Assembly: GCA_905182265.1 (NCBI GenBank)
Contig: CAJJAO010000004.1
Span: forward strand, 1 to 54,341
DNA length: 54,341 nt
Source of the DNA: a gamma proteobacterium HTCC2207
Lineage (GTDB): Bacteria > Pseudomonadota > Gammaproteobacteria > Pseudomonadales > Porticoccaceae
Direction of reading: 5' to 3'
Shown: positions 27,408 to 37,186 of the stretch, in pieces
Layout of the letters: each line of letters starts with the position of its first letter
Position numbering within the stretch: the stretch's first letter is position 1
Made by a program: the position numbers and the translations under genes
Notes under the pieces: generated by a model
The model's input: only the letters and a program-made list of their open reading frames with translations
Database searches by the model: none
Told to the model about the DNA's origin: nothing

Positions 27408-28544
27408 TTAGTCTAGCTCGAAGAAGGTTTTGATCGAGTCCTGCTGCGCTAGTGCGTCCTGGTACCCTAAGTCGATAAGTTTACGGCAGAAGCCTGGTTC
27501 AAAGAGCAGGTAGCTGGCGGCACTGGTGCCTCCTCCCTGAGCTGTGGCACCGGTGAGCTTTAGGAATAGTTTGAGAGACCTAGGCAGCTCATGGATATGT
27601 TCTTGGGCAATCTGATCGATTGACTGGCTGGGGGAAATCGACAGCACGTCAATGGGGTTCATGTCAGTCATGCCGTTATTGGCTCGCAGTGACTCTGGTA
27701 ATACCTCCGCTAGCCGATTAATGGCACGCAGTGTTTCTAGGTCGCTTTCAACTGAGTCAATAAAGGCGCTGTTAAACATATGCCCGACGATTTGCGCGAT
27801 CGACGGTGAGTGGTCTGCAGCTGGCTGAGGGGGCTTGATAGTGGCATTGTCACTTACGCCAATAATTAATAATTGCTTTGCGCCCATGTGCAAGGCCGGG
27901 CTAATGGGTTTTAGTTGGCGAACTGCTCCGTCTCCAAAATAGCCTCCATCCAGTTTCACCGCCGGAAATAAACTGGGAATCGCGGTGCTAGCCATGAGGT
28001 GGTCGATTGTAATGGCGGTTTTTTCTCCTCGACGTCGAGCCCTGGTCCAGGGGTCGATCTGCTCATGGCCCTGGAAAAAAGTGACTGACTGCCCTGAGGC
28101 GTAGCTCATAGCACTGATGGCTATTGCCTCGAGTTCACCATTACCGATGGCTGTATCCAAGTAATCGAACTTCACATAGTTCTCAAGCAGCTGTCGCAGG
28201 GGAGTATTGTCGAGTAGGGAAATTGGCCGACCTATGCCATAGCCACTGTGCAGAAACGAGGCCATCACATGAAACGCATTAGCGGCGACTCCAAAGAAGT
28301 CGGTACGGTACACGTCGGGAGCACGCAGATTATGCCAAATACCTTCGAGTTTTTTGGTGCGCAGGCGAAATGGCCCAGCGCGACCAGCAATAGATAGCGC
28401 ATTAATAGCGCCAGCACTGGTGCCGCAAATAATCGGGAAGGGGTTGTAGACAGAGCGGGGCAAAATTGATGCGATGCCTTTAAGCACACCGACCTGATAG
28501 GCTGCTCTGGCACCACCACCGGTTAAAACTAGTCCTCTACTCAT
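27408..28544 (-). CDS. Patatin-like phospholipase
   Basis: Serine-Asp dyad lipid acyl hydrolase. The oxyanion loop GGGARAAYQVG is at residues ~8-18, the nucleophile elbow GTSAG follows near residue 42, and the catalytic Asp is in DGGYFGDGAV (DGA motif). It is 378 residues with no signal peptide, so cytoplasmic or membrane-associated. AAGGAAT lies about 10 nt before the ATG. Substrate is unknown; phospholipid turnover is a reasonable inference. A repeat array separates it from the flavodoxin-like gene upstream on the same strand. Confidence 0.88.
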   Translation of the reverse strand: MSRGLVLTGGGARAAYQVGVLKGIASILPRSVYNPFPIICGTSAGAINALSIAGRAGPFRLRTKKLEGIWHNLRAPDVYRTDFFGVAANAFHVMASFLHSGYGIGRPISLLDNTPLRQLLENYVKFDYLDTAIGNGELEAIAISAMSYASGQSVTFFQGHEQIDPWTRARRRGEKTAITIDHLMASTAIPSLFPAVKLDGGYFGDGAVRQLKPISPALHMGAKQLLIIGVSDNATIKPPQPAADHSPSIAQIVGHMFNSAFIDSVESDLETLRAINRLAEVLPESLRANNGMTDMNPIDVLSISPSQSIDQIAQEHIHELPRSLKLFLKLTGATAQGGGTSAASYLLFEPGFCRKLIDLGYQDALAQQDSIKTFFELD

Positions 28545-28620
28545 TATGCTGCGATTCCTTTTTAGACTGCTTAAATAGTTTTATCATTGCCAATTATAAA
28601 GTGCGTGTTACAAAAGTATT

Positions 28621-28750
28621 GGTTAGAAAGCACCGGTTAGAAAGCACCGATTAAAATGTACCAATTAAAATGTACCAATTAAAAAGCACCTACTAATAAA
28701 GCACCTACTAAAGAGCACCTATTAATAAAGCACCTACTAAAGAGCACCGA
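28621..28750 (-). repeat. 14/15-bp tandem repeat array, about nine units
   Basis: Units begin at 28621 (partial), 28634, 28648, 28662, 28676, 28690, 28705, 28719 and 28734, and are 14 or 15 nt long. Examples on the + strand are CAATTAAAAAGCAC and CTACTAAAGAGCAC; the complement reads GTGCTCTTTAGTAG. The array begins right at the stop of the flavodoxin-like gene and occupies most of the gap to the patatin gene. The minus-strand unit matches the repeat at 40984-41013 in 12 of 14 positions. Confidence 0.88.
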
Positions 28751-29206
28751 TCAAAAAATCCCCAGCGCCAACCCTGCCGCCATCCCCAATCCAAATTCTT
28801 CCGCCTGCCCCAGATGATCGGCCTTAACTTCCCCGTTCACAATAAGCGGCTCACTCACTAGGCGCAGGGGGTAGCCCTTGGCAATTCGCTTGATATCGCG
28901 AACGGCTCCGGTACCGTCGTTATCTGCGCTGATGAAAATTCCATAGGGCAAATTAAGTTTGTAAGGCTCGGCAGGGTAATAGGTGCGGTCAAAGAAATCT
29001 TTTAGCCCGCCACTCATAGTGCCAAAATTCTCTGGGGTGCCAAGCAGAAGTCCATCCGCCCAGCGCAGTGCCTCTAAATCTGTATCAAAGGCCCTTTGTA
29101 ATCTACTTTGAACATCTGCTTCCTGAGCACAGCCTCTCAGGACAGCATTGGCTAGCTGCTCTGTATTGCCAGATTGGCTGTGATAAATAATTAGCAGGTT
29201 CTTCAT
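28751..29206 (-). CDS. Flavodoxin-like / NAD(P)H oxidoreductase family protein
   Basis: A 151-residue flavodoxin fold. The FMN phosphate-binding loop is YHSQSGNTEQLAN (residues ~8-20), and the second flavin loop is GTPENFGTMSGGLKDFFDR (residues ~56-74). No other domain is present. Likely a small FMN oxidoreductase; electron donor and acceptor are unknown. It is divergent from comEC with a 110-nt gap. Confidence 0.85.
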   Translation of the reverse strand: MKNLLIIYHSQSGNTEQLANAVLRGCAQEADVQSRLQRAFDTDLEALRWADGLLLGTPENFGTMSGGLKDFFDRTYYPAEPYKLNLPYGIFISADNDGTGAVRDIKRIAKGYPLRLVSEPLIVNGEVKADHLGQAEEFGLGMAAGLALGIF

Positions 29207-29316
29207 TAGATTGTGGATGCCGTTGTGGGTGGAAATATACTTTTGCCTACACTGAACGCTGATCGTCTTACCGCGACTTTACCAGTCTGGATGCGATCTG
29301 CAAGCAGGGACCTATT

Positions 29317-31845
29317 ATGGTTTTTCTTTTGGCGTTTAGTGTGGGTATTTTTTCGGTGGCTGGTTGGCCAGAATTGCCTATTCAAGAGCACTATCTTGGT
29401 GCCGTAGCACTGTTTTCCGCTTTAATTGTTTATCCGCTTTGGGTCTGTAGATCCCATTACCTAGCAAAATGGGGCAAGCTGTTTGTCTGCATACTGTGGG
29501 GCAGCTGTTGGGGCTTGGTATGCGCCCATAAGACTTTGGCCCTGCAGTTGCCAGAGGATTTGGGTCGGCAGGATTTTTTGGTTACCGGCAGTATTGTGGG
29601 TTTGGTTGAAACCAGTGTCCGCCACAGTCGATTTCGCTTTGATGTGGACAGTGCAACCAGTCTTAGTGAGCCGGGCCGGCTCGTGAATCTCAAATTACTG
29701 CAACTCGGCTGGTACAGCAGCCAGCACCAGAGAGCAGCATTGAAGCCTGGTCAGCATTGGCAATTTGTGGTGCGCCTTAAAGCGCCCAGAGGCCTGCTCA
29801 ACTCCGGTACCTTTGACTACCAGCGATGGCTGATCCAGCAGGGGGTTTCTGCTACGGGCTACCTGCGCCCTAGTAATCAAAATAAGCTAGTCGCGACTGC
29901 TGGTCACAGTCACTGGTGCAGGGCTCGCGATGCGATAAGCCTCTGGAGGCATCGAATTGCCAGTGCAATCAATGGGGCGCCTTTGTCAGACAGGGGCAAG
30001 GCCATTATAGCGGCGCTGACTATAGGTGATAAAAGTGGGATCGCGGGCTCGTGGGACCGTTTAGTGCGACTGGGAATCGTGCACCTAATGATTGTGTCAG
30101 GTCTGCATATTGGACTGGTTGCGGGGCTTGGGTTTTTCTTAGGTAGTGGTTTTACTCGTGTTTTAGTTCTGGTGGCAGGAAGGTCGGGTAGTCCCAGCGG
30201 ACTGCACCATGTTGCTAGATGGCTGCCACCTATTATTGGGTTAGTGGCAGCTGCTCTGTATAGCCTGTTAGCTGGATTTTCTCTGCCGACCCAAAGGGCG
30301 TTAATTGCTGTACTGGTCGTTATGATTGCCAAGCTTTCATTTCGCAGGGTGAGGCCTTTTGCCTGTGTTGTCTGGGCTATTTTGTTGATTGCTGTCACCC
30401 AGCCTCTGGCTGTTTTGAGTAGCGGCTTTTGGCTTTCATTTGTTGCGGTTGTTGTTTTAATTGGCTGGTTTTATCCTTGGCAGTCTAGCCGCCGTTTGAT
30501 TATTCCCCTGCAAGCAGCTGGGGCACAGCTAACCTTGACTGCGGGTCTTGTGGTGCCAAGTGTTTTACTTGTGGGCCAAGCTTCGTGGTTAGCGCCTATG
30601 GTCAATCTGGTGGCTGTGCCCTGGGTTTCTCTAATCACAGTGCCCCTCAGTTTACTGGGCAGTTTAGTGCTCTTTATTTTGCCCCAGTTAGCTAAATGGC
30701 TGTGGATACTTGCCGATTACTCTATATCTGGCCTCTGGTTTGTTCTTGATTTAATCCCCACAACTGCGGGTCTTATTAGCTCACCCGCGCCTTTGTCCCC
30801 GGCACTGGCTGTTGCGGGACTTATAGCCGCTGTCGGTTGGTTACTGCCTCGAGGTATCGGCGGTAAGTTACTCTGCTCTTTGCCTCTGATGACCTATTTA
30901 GTGGCCCCGGTGGTGACTAATTCTCTGCGGGTAACATTGTTGGATGTAGGGCAGGGCTTGAGTGCTGTGGTGGAGGCTCATGATCGGGTGTTGGTTTATG
31001 ACGCTGGACCTGCCTACGGCGATAAATTCAATGCAGGAGCAGGCATCATTGTGCCGTACCTAAGAAGCCGAGGGCGGTCGAGGATTAACAGGCTCATTAT
31101 TAGCCACGAGGATGGTGACCATGCCGGCGGGCTCCAGGGGCTGCTTGGCTCTATGCCCGTATCACGATTGATGGTTGGGCCAGGCTTGGCAGACTATGTA
31201 GGCAATCCAGATAGTGCGAACTATCTCGAGATGGACCGCAAGGTCTGCGCTGCGGGTCAGGCCTGGTCTTGGTCTTCAAAAGCGGGGGGTACTGTTTACT
31301 TTAAGATACTAGCGCCAGCTTCTGCGCCTGGCCTCAGCGGCAACAGCAGCAGTAATAACAGTGGCAATAATAGCTCCTGTGTGTTGCAAATCCGCTGGCA
31401 GAATCTAGTAATATTGCTGCCCGGTGATATTGAACAAGAGGCTGAGAGAGAACTACTAGCGGCAGGGGCGCTACCCAAGGTGAGCTTGCTGGTGGCTCCC
31501 CATCATGGCAGTAAGACGTCATCTATTGCGGCGTTTGTCGCCCAAGTTGAGCCAGCAGATGTGGTTTTTTCTACCGGTTATAAGCACCAGTTTGGGCACC
31601 CTCATGCTGATGTAGTGAGTCGTTACAGAGCGGTTGGCAGCAGATTATGGAATACAGCAGAGCAGGGTGGGCTATCCTTTATATGGACTGGGTCTGGGAC
31701 TTTTTTAGCGAAGGCTAATGGCTCGTCTAAAGCGCAGCTTAAAGTTGAGTCTGCAAGGCAGGACGGGCGCCAGTATTGGTGGCGTTCGACAAGTGTGTAT
31801 CAGGGAGGGATTATGGTAGAGTCCGCTCTGATTGGTGGGCATTGA
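29317..31845 (+). CDS. comEC: DNA internalisation protein ComEC/Rec2
   Basis: Inner-membrane channel for uptake of single-stranded DNA in natural transformation. N-terminal membrane segments and a DUF4131-like domain lead to the competence domain (GDKSGIAGSW, then HLMIVSGLHIGLVAGLG near residue 260). The C-terminal metallo-beta-lactamase-like domain begins VTLLDVGQGLSAVVEAHD and carries SHEDGDHAGG and APHHGSKTSS. It is 842 residues. A Ser/Asn insert (GLSGNSSSNNSGNNSS, 31333-31380) sits in that domain before CVLQIRW. Start ATG 29317 with CAGGGA upstream. Confidence 0.92.
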   Translation: MVFLLAFSVGIFSVAGWPELPIQEHYLGAVALFSALIVYPLWVCRSHYLAKWGKLFVCILWGSCWGLVCAHKTLALQLPEDLGRQDFLVTGSIVGLVETSVRHSRFRFDVDSATSLSEPGRLVNLKLLQLGWYSSQHQRAALKPGQHWQFVVRLKAPRGLLNSGTFDYQRWLIQQGVSATGYLRPSNQNKLVATAGHSHWCRARDAISLWRHRIASAINGAPLSDRGKAIIAALTIGDKSGIAGSWDRLVRLGIVHLMIVSGLHIGLVAGLGFFLGSGFTRVLVLVAGRSGSPSGLHHVARWLPPIIGLVAAALYSLLAGFSLPTQRALIAVLVVMIAKLSFRRVRPFACVVWAILLIAVTQPLAVLSSGFWLSFVAVVVLIGWFYPWQSSRRLIIPLQAAGAQLTLTAGLVVPSVLLVGQASWLAPMVNLVAVPWVSLITVPLSLLGSLVLFILPQLAKWLWILADYSISGLWFVLDLIPTTAGLISSPAPLSPALAVAGLIAAVGWLLPRGIGGKLLCSLPLMTYLVAPVVTNSLRVTLLDVGQGLSAVVEAHDRVLVYDAGPAYGDKFNAGAGIIVPYLRSRGRSRINRLIISHEDGDHAGGLQGLLGSMPVSRLMVGPGLADYVGNPDSANYLEMDRKVCAAGQAWSWSSKAGGTVYFKILAPASAPGLSGNSSSNNSGNNSSCVLQIRWQNLVILLPGDIEQEAERELLAAGALPKVSLLVAPHHGSKTSSIAAFVAQVEPADVVFSTGYKHQFGHPHADVVSRYRAVGSRLWNTAEQGGLSFIWTGSGTFLAKANGSSKAQLKVESARQDGRQYWWRSTSVYQGGIMVESALIGGH

Positions 31846-31857
31846 TAAGGATTTACT

Positions 31858-32478
31858 GTGTATCAAATATTTCTCTCTGGCGGCTGGTTGATGTGGCCGA
31901 TTTTACTCTGTTCAATTATGGTGGTGGCAATCTCGATCGAGCGTTTTTTGACGCTGAGGTCAGAGCGGATTGTTCCCACTGGACAGTTAGCAGGCGTATG
32001 GACTCAGCTGTTGAGCAAAGAGCTGGACAATTCTGAGCAGCTTGCCAAATTAAGGGATTCTTCGCCATTAGGTTATATTCTGGCGGCTGGTATCAGTAAC
32101 GCTGGCCATGGCCGCGATGTGATGAAAGACAGTATCGAAGAGTCGGCTGGGCAGGTGGTTCATTCCCTTGAGCGTTTTCTAGCGATTCTGGGCAGTATTT
32201 CTAACACTGCACCACTGCTGGGGTTGCTGGGTACCGTTCTGGGCATGATTCAAGTTTTCGCCGATATCATGCTCTACGGCACTGGGGATGCGTCCCAGCT
32301 AGCCGGCGGTATTTCTCAGGCTTTGATAACCACAGCAGCGGGATTGACTGTGGCCATTCCGGCAATGCTCTTACACCGTTATTTTGAACGTCATGTGGAG
32401 TCTTTGGTCGTGTCTTTGGAAGGCCAAGCAATTAAATTGGTCGATGCTATGCACAGCGATCTCTACCAGCCTTCCTGA
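31858..32478 (+). CDS. exbB: MotA/TolQ/ExbB proton channel family protein
   Basis: Inner-membrane proton channel subunit; with ExbD it converts proton-motive force into mechanical work across the envelope. An N-terminal membrane segment (residues ~8-27) is followed by a cytoplasmic region and two more segments, with the family signature SNTAPLLGLLGTVLGMIQVF near residue 117 and GGISQALITTAAGLTVAIPA near 145. It is 206 residues. Start is GTG at 31858 with AAGGA upstream. The partner exbD begins 1 nt after its stop. No tonB is adjacent. Confidence 0.9.
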   Translation: MYQIFLSGGWLMWPILLCSIMVVAISIERFLTLRSERIVPTGQLAGVWTQLLSKELDNSEQLAKLRDSSPLGYILAAGISNAGHGRDVMKDSIEESAGQVVHSLERFLAILGSISNTAPLLGLLGTVLGMIQVFADIMLYGTGDASQLAGGISQALITTAAGLTVAIPAMLLHRYFERHVESLVVSLEGQAIKLVDAMHSDLYQPS

Positions 32479-32479
32479 C

Positions 32480-32899
32480 ATGAAATTTCGCCGCAAGCCC
32501 AAGTTCGACAACGGTATTAATTTGACGCCACTGATTGATGTGGTGTTTTTATTGCTGATCTTTTTTATGGTAACCACCACATTTACCAAGCACACGAGCC
32601 TTGTGATTAACCTTCCTGAAGCCAGCGGCGAACCTGCTCCAGAGCAGGTTGAACCTTTGGATTTACTGGTCAGCCGTGAGGGCAATTACAGCCTCAACGG
32701 ACAAAATTTGATAAATCGAGATATTATGACCATTATGGCGGCGTTAAAGGATGCGTCGGGAGGGGATGTCAGCAAGCCATTGAGCATTACTGCCGATGCC
32801 AATGCGACCCACCAGTCGGTCATTACTGCCATGGATGCGGCGAGCCGTTTAGGTTTTAACAATCTTAATATCGCAACCCAGCAACCTCTAGAGCAATAG
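32480..32899 (+). CDS. exbD: Biopolymer transport protein ExbD/TolR family
   Basis: Partner of the ExbB-like channel. One N-terminal membrane helix contains the proton-carrying Asp in NLTPLIDVVFLLLIFFMV (residues ~14-31). A periplasmic domain ends in AASRLGFNNLNIATQ. The ATG at 32480 gives MKFRRKPKF; the frame is open 32 codons upstream but inside exbB. It is 139 residues. msbA follows after 4 nt. ExbBD in front of msbA is known in Pseudomonas; its energised partner here is not identified. Confidence 0.92.
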   Translation: MKFRRKPKFDNGINLTPLIDVVFLLLIFFMVTTTFTKHTSLVINLPEASGEPAPEQVEPLDLLVSREGNYSLNGQNLINRDIMTIMAALKDASGGDVSKPLSITADANATHQSVITAMDAASRLGFNNLNIATQQPLEQ

Positions 32900-32903
32900 T
32901 TTT

Positions 32904-34745
32904 ATGACTCAAAATTCACCGTCGAGTGGTGCCAAGACTTACCAGCGTTTACTAGGGTATGTCAGCCGCTACTGGCTGGCCTTTGTTGTTAGTATCTGTG
33001 GTTTGGTTCTGCATTCAGCGGCCGAAGTGGCTTTTGTTGATCTGCTCGGTTACATCACCGATACCGTTGGCTCTATTACTGGCTCATCCGCCACTGAATC
33101 TAGCCTACCGTCCACAGGGTTAACCGCCTATTTTGCCGATGCCCTATTTGGCGATTCCATTGCCGACAAGCGCTGGATGGTGATTCCTTTATTTTTGATT
33201 CTGGTCAGCCTTTTTCGTGGTATCGGTTATCTGATTGGCAGCTATGGCCTAGCTTATGTTTCAAACTATCTCGTCCATGCTCTACGTATTGATATTTTGG
33301 ACAAGTACCTCAAATTACCCTTTGGTTTCTTTGATCGCTCTATGGCGGGTCACCTAGTGTCCGTGGTGACATTTAATGTTCAGCAGGTCACTGAAGCTGG
33401 TACCAAGGCGCTAAAAACACTGCTCCAGCAGGGTAGTTTGGTTATTGGTCTCATGAGTTACCTGTTTTATGTAAACTGGAAACTCACCTTGTTTTTTATT
33501 GCCATCATGCCTTTGATTGCCGTCTTAGTAGCCTTGGTCAGCAAGCGTTTTCGACTTATTAGTACCAGAATCCAATCGGCCATGGGCGATGTTACCCACG
33601 TCACTCAAGAAGTTGTTAATGGTTACCAAGAAGTGCGTATGTTTGGTGCAGAGAGTGCCGAGCGACTGCGTATGGAAGTAGCTAGCCACAGCAACCGACG
33701 TCAAAATATGAAGATGGCACTGACCGAGGGCATAAGTAATCCCTTAGTGATGCTGATTGTGTCCCTGGCCTTTGGTGCGATTACGGGGTTTATGCTTAAC
33801 CCTGCGATTTTACAGACCATGACCACTGGTAGCTTTATCACCTTTTTAGTGGCCTCTGGCATGCTCATTAAGCCGATTCGCCAGCTGACTGAGGTCAATA
33901 GCTCCATTCAAAAAGGTATTGCCGCAGCCGCGTCTATATTTGAGATTATTGATTCGAAGTCTGAGCTGGACAATGGGTCTATCGAGAAGGACTCGGTGCA
34001 GGGCAAGTTTGAGTTTAGCAATATCAATTTTGCCTACGAAAACACTGACCGTGCGGTGCTCAAGAATATTAATTTTACCGTTAACCCGGGAGAGACCATT
34101 GCACTGGTGGGTTCGTCCGGTAGTGGTAAGACCTCCTTAGTTGGATTAATCCCTAGATTCTACAATCATGCTGAAGGCAGTATCTTGCTGGACGGAGTGG
34201 ACGTTAACGATTATTCCCTGACCAATCTGCGCCATCACATTGCTATCGTCAGCCAAAATGTGACGCTTTTTAATGACAGTATTTTCAACAATATTGCCTA
34301 TGGTGAATTAGCCGATGCTAGTGCCGCAAAGGTGCAGGCAGCGGCTAAAGTAGCTCATGCCCATGATTTTATTGAGCAGCTACCTAAGAGCTACGCCACC
34401 GAAATTGGCGATGATGGGGTGATGTTATCTGGGGGGCAGCGGCAGCGTATTGCTATTGCTCGGGCGGTCTTGAAAGATGCGCCAATTCTTATTTTGGATG
34501 AGGCTACCAGTGCCTTGGATACAGATTCTGAACGGCATATTCAGGCGGCACTCGAGACGTTAATGAAAGATCGTACTACCTTTGTCATAGCCCATCGGCT
34601 GAGTACTGTGGAGAAAGCCGATCGAATACTAGTAATGGAAGAGGGTGAAATTATTGAGCATGGCAGTCACGCTGACTTGCTGGCTAAGGGTGGCCGATAT
34701 GCCCAGCTACATAAAAACCAGTTTGCTGAAGTCGGGGTTAAGTAA
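32904..34745 (+). CDS. msbA: Lipid A export ATP-binding/permease MsbA
   Basis: Homodimeric ABC exporter that flips lipid A core across the inner membrane. The transmembrane domain (six helices, residues ~20-330) precedes the nucleotide-binding domain with Walker A GSSGSGKTSL (near residue 400), signature LSGGQRQRIAIARA, Walker B ILILDEATSALD and an H-loop His in VIAHRLST. It is 613 residues, slightly longer than the usual 580, due to a Ser/Thr-rich loop near residues 55-75. It works downstream of the lpx genes in this window and is coupled to lpxK. Confidence 0.94.
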   Translation: MTQNSPSSGAKTYQRLLGYVSRYWLAFVVSICGLVLHSAAEVAFVDLLGYITDTVGSITGSSATESSLPSTGLTAYFADALFGDSIADKRWMVIPLFLILVSLFRGIGYLIGSYGLAYVSNYLVHALRIDILDKYLKLPFGFFDRSMAGHLVSVVTFNVQQVTEAGTKALKTLLQQGSLVIGLMSYLFYVNWKLTLFFIAIMPLIAVLVALVSKRFRLISTRIQSAMGDVTHVTQEVVNGYQEVRMFGAESAERLRMEVASHSNRRQNMKMALTEGISNPLVMLIVSLAFGAITGFMLNPAILQTMTTGSFITFLVASGMLIKPIRQLTEVNSSIQKGIAAAASIFEIIDSKSELDNGSIEKDSVQGKFEFSNINFAYENTDRAVLKNINFTVNPGETIALVGSSGSGKTSLVGLIPRFYNHAEGSILLDGVDVNDYSLTNLRHHIAIVSQNVTLFNDSIFNNIAYGELADASAAKVQAAAKVAHAHDFIEQLPKSYATEIGDDGVMLSGGQRQRIAIARAVLKDAPILILDEATSALDTDSERHIQAALETLMKDRTTFVIAHRLSTVEKADRILVMEEGEIIEHGSHADLLAKGGRYAQLHKNQFAEVGVK

Positions 34746-34747
34746 AA

Positions 34748-35881
34748 TTGTCTAGCGCTGAGCGCTCTGTTCCTGAAGCTTTGCCGGTTTCTCTCCAACA
34801 ACGACTGGCCAGAGCTTGGTATGCGGATAGCTGGTGGCTTAAATCTCTACTGCCTTTTAGCTGGTTATTTAATTTATTGGCTCGGTGGCGACGTGCGCGC
34901 CTGCAGACTAGGTATCAGGGCGCGGCCTTTGCAGTACCAGTGATTATTGTCGGTAATATTTCTGTGGGTGGCAGTGGCAAAACTCCTTTGATTGTAGCGT
35001 TGGCAAAGGCTCTCGCTGAGCGAGGTATTAAGGTGGGCGTTGTCAGTCGGGGCTATGGTGGACATGCGAACCATTATCCATTGGACGTAACCCCAGAGAC
35101 CAATGTAGAAGCTAGTGGTGATGAGCCATTGTTAATCGCCCTTGAGCTAGCTCATCTGCAGTGCCCGGTGGTTGTAGCGCCGGATCGAGTTGCGGCAGTG
35201 ACCAAACTTTTAGCTGACCACGAGGTTGATCTGGTGCTCAGTGATGACGGACTTCAGCACTACCGTTTGCACCGAGATGTAGAGATTGCACTGATTGATG
35301 GATCCCGTGGACTTGGCAATGGCCGCACGCTTCCGGCGGGTCCGTTGCGAGAGTCTCCGGAGCGGCTCAGGGAAGTGGATTTTGTAGTCGTTAACGGGGC
35401 TTTTAGTTTAGGTTCTGGGCCTTCTACGACAGCTACGGGGGCGTCTATTCTAGCTACGGGGCCGTCTACTCTAGCTAATATCAAACCTGATACTCATATA
35501 CACTTGCAGCCCAGTGTATTTCGCCACCTAGGCTCTAATACGAGCATTGTCGCGAAAGACTGGGCCGAAGCAAAGTCAGTTCATGCCGTCGCTGCTATAG
35601 GCAATCCTGAGCGTTTTAGAACCACTCTAGAATCCCTAGGTTTAGCGGTTACCCTGCATGGAAAAGATGACCATCAGGCTCTAGTGCCAGGTGACCTAAT
35701 TTTTGACGATGAGCAGCCGGTGATTATTACGGCTAAAGACGCCGTTAAACTTAATGGTACCCCGCGGGATAATCTCTGGGTATTAGAGGTAGAGATCGCT
35801 TTAGAAAGTGATTTTATAGACCAGCTTATTGGCAGCGCTGGCTTAACCGAGCGCGCCGAGCAAACAACTACAGGAAGTTGA
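34748..35881 (+). CDS. lpxK: Tetraacyldisaccharide 4'-kinase with an internal repeat
   Basis: Phosphorylates the 4' position of the lipid A precursor disaccharide at the membrane. Motifs: the P-loop [17 protein letters not shown] (residues ~74-90), [17 protein letters not shown] and SDDGLQHY. Start is TTG at 34748, 2 nt after the msbA stop; there is no early ATG. The protein is 377 residues, about 50 more than E. coli LpxK, partly from a three-unit, seven-residue repeat ([21 protein letters not shown]; residues 224-244). Neighbours are msbA and kdsB. Confidence 0.93.
   Translation: MSSAERSVPEALPVSLQQRLARAWYADSWWLKSLLPFSWLFNLLARWRRARLQTRYQGAAFAVPVIIVGNISVGGSGKTPLIVALAKALAERGIKVGVVSRGYGGHANHYPLDVTPETNVEASGDEPLLIALELAHLQCPVVVAPDRVAAVTKLLADHEVDLVLSDDGLQHYRLHRDVEIALIDGSRGLGNGRTLPAGPLRESPERLREVDFVVVNGAFSLGSGPSTTATGASILATGPSTLANIKPDTHIHLQPSVFRHLGSNTSIVAKDWAEAKSVHAVAAIGNPERFRTTLESLGLAVTLHGKDDHQALVPGDLIFDDEQPVIITAKDAVKLNGTPRDNLWVLEVEIALESDFIDQLIGSAGLTERAEQTTTGS
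35417..35479 (+). repeat. 21-bp in-frame tandem repeat inside lpxK, three units
   Basis: Units of 21 nt at 35417, 35438 and 35459 share GGG-C-TCTA...TAGCTA-type sequence and start on codon boundaries. Each encodes a seven-residue Gly/Ser/Thr/Ala unit. They sit in a linker between the kinase core and the C-terminal region, where extra residues are likely tolerated. Confidence 0.82.
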
Positions 35882-35882
35882 A

Positions 35883-36644
35883 ATGCAATTTATTGTCGTT
35901 ATACCGGCTCGTTATGCGTCGACTAGGCTTCCTGGTAAGCCTCTGCGAGATATTGCCGGTTTGCCAATGATCCAGCGGGTCTGGCAGCAAGCCTGTAAAA
36001 GTGGCGCAGCCAGAGTGGTTATAGCAACCGACGACAGCCGCATTGAGGCTGCCGCTTTAGCCTTCGGTGCAGAAGTTTGTATGACCAGAGCAGACCATGT
36101 GTCAGGCACCGATCGTCTGCAAGAAGTGGCGCAGCAGCTGGGCTTGGATAGCAGCCAGATAGTGGTTAATGTGCAGGGTGATGAGCCATTGATTCCACCT
36201 CGCGTGATTGACCAGGTGGCCTCAAATCTAGCCGCTAATGAGCAGGCTGGCGTTGCGACCCTATGCGAGCCAATAGAGTCTGTAGAAGATTTCTGCAATC
36301 CTAATGTGGTCAAGGTGGTGACAGACGTGCAGGGGTTGGCCAGATATTTCAGCCGAGCACCCATTCCATGGCCCCGAGACCATTTTCAAGAGAGCCAGAA
36401 TTCTATGCCTGACCTCGATCTCGCGCGACGACACATTGGTATATATGCCTATCGAGTGGCTGAATTGACGCGCTTTGTTAGCTGGGCTGTGGCGCCTATA
36501 GAGCGTTCTGAATCTCTAGAACAGTTGCGCTTTATCTGGAATTCTGTGGGTATTCATATTGCCGATGCCATTGAGCCTGTGCCGGGGGGCATTGATACTG
36601 AGCAGGATTTAGAAAGCGCCATTAAAATTATTAAAAGCTTATAA
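35883..36644 (+). CDS. kdsB: 3-deoxy-manno-octulosonate cytidylyltransferase
   Basis: Activates Kdo as CMP-Kdo for the LPS inner core. The nucleotide-binding N-terminus is [20 protein letters not shown] (residues ~4-23); other motifs are [36 protein letters not shown] and RHIGIYAYR. It is 253 residues, normal. It begins one base after the lpxK stop and is followed by a 56-nt AT-rich gap. Confidence 0.96.
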   Translation: MQFIVVIPARYASTRLPGKPLRDIAGLPMIQRVWQQACKSGAARVVIATDDSRIEAAALAFGAEVCMTRADHVSGTDRLQEVAQQLGLDSSQIVVNVQGDEPLIPPRVIDQVASNLAANEQAGVATLCEPIESVEDFCNPNVVKVVTDVQGLARYFSRAPIPWPRDHFQESQNSMPDLDLARRHIGIYAYRVAELTRFVSWAVAPIERSESLEQLRFIWNSVGIHIADAIEPVPGGIDTEQDLESAIKIIKSL

Positions 36645-36700
36645 ATCAATATTTTATAAGATTTATATAGAAATTAGATTAAGTTTATTTCGGTTGAACT

Positions 36701-37186
36701 ATGCGTAAAATATCAGTGTTATTTGTGTGCCTTGGCAATATCTGTCGATCGCCAACAGCCCATGCAGTCTTTCAGGCCATGGTTGACGCCAAGGGCTTAA
36801 GTGAGCAGATTTTGGTGGACTCGGCTGGTACCGGCGACTGGCATCTTGGCCACGCGCCCGATAAGCGTACCAGCGAAGTTGCAGCAGAGCGGGGCTACGA
36901 TATGGGTAACCTGCGCGCCCGCTTGGTTACGCCCGCAGATTTTGGTGAATATGATTATATTCTTGGTATGGACCATGAAAACCTGTGCGACCTCGAGGTG
37001 ATGCGTACTGCCGGCTATGAAGGAGAACTCGGGTTGTTCCTAGACTATTCGGTCAAACCAGAGCTTAGCAACCACGATGTGGTGCCAGACCCCTATTATG
37101 GTGGGGACAATGGCTTCGCCCTGGTGCTAGACCTTGTAGAAGATGCTTCGGCTGGGCTACTAAGCCATGTTGTGGAACGCCTGTGA
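36701..37186 (+). CDS. Low molecular weight protein-tyrosine phosphatase
   Basis: The phosphate-binding loop is VCLGNICRSPTAHAVF (residues ~8-23, C-x5-R-S), and the catalytic general acid is in PDPYYGGDNGF near residue 130. It is 161 residues, typical. Family members reverse bacterial tyrosine-kinase signalling or act on small phosphorylated compounds. The kdsB-ptp-murB order is conserved in Pseudomonas. Its TGA stop overlaps the GTG start of murB. Confidence 0.92.
   Translation: MRKISVLFVCLGNICRSPTAHAVFQAMVDAKGLSEQILVDSAGTGDWHLGHAPDKRTSEVAAERGYDMGNLRARLVTPADFGEYDYILGMDHENLCDLEVMRTAGYEGELGLFLDYSVKPELSNHDVVPDPYYGGDNGFALVLDLVEDASAGLLSHVVERL

Noticed and set aside
28621..28750. CRISPR or iteron origin of replication
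   Set aside because: Units are 14-15 bp without spacers, there is no DnaA-box cluster or replication initiator gene, and the unit recurs after another gene's stop.
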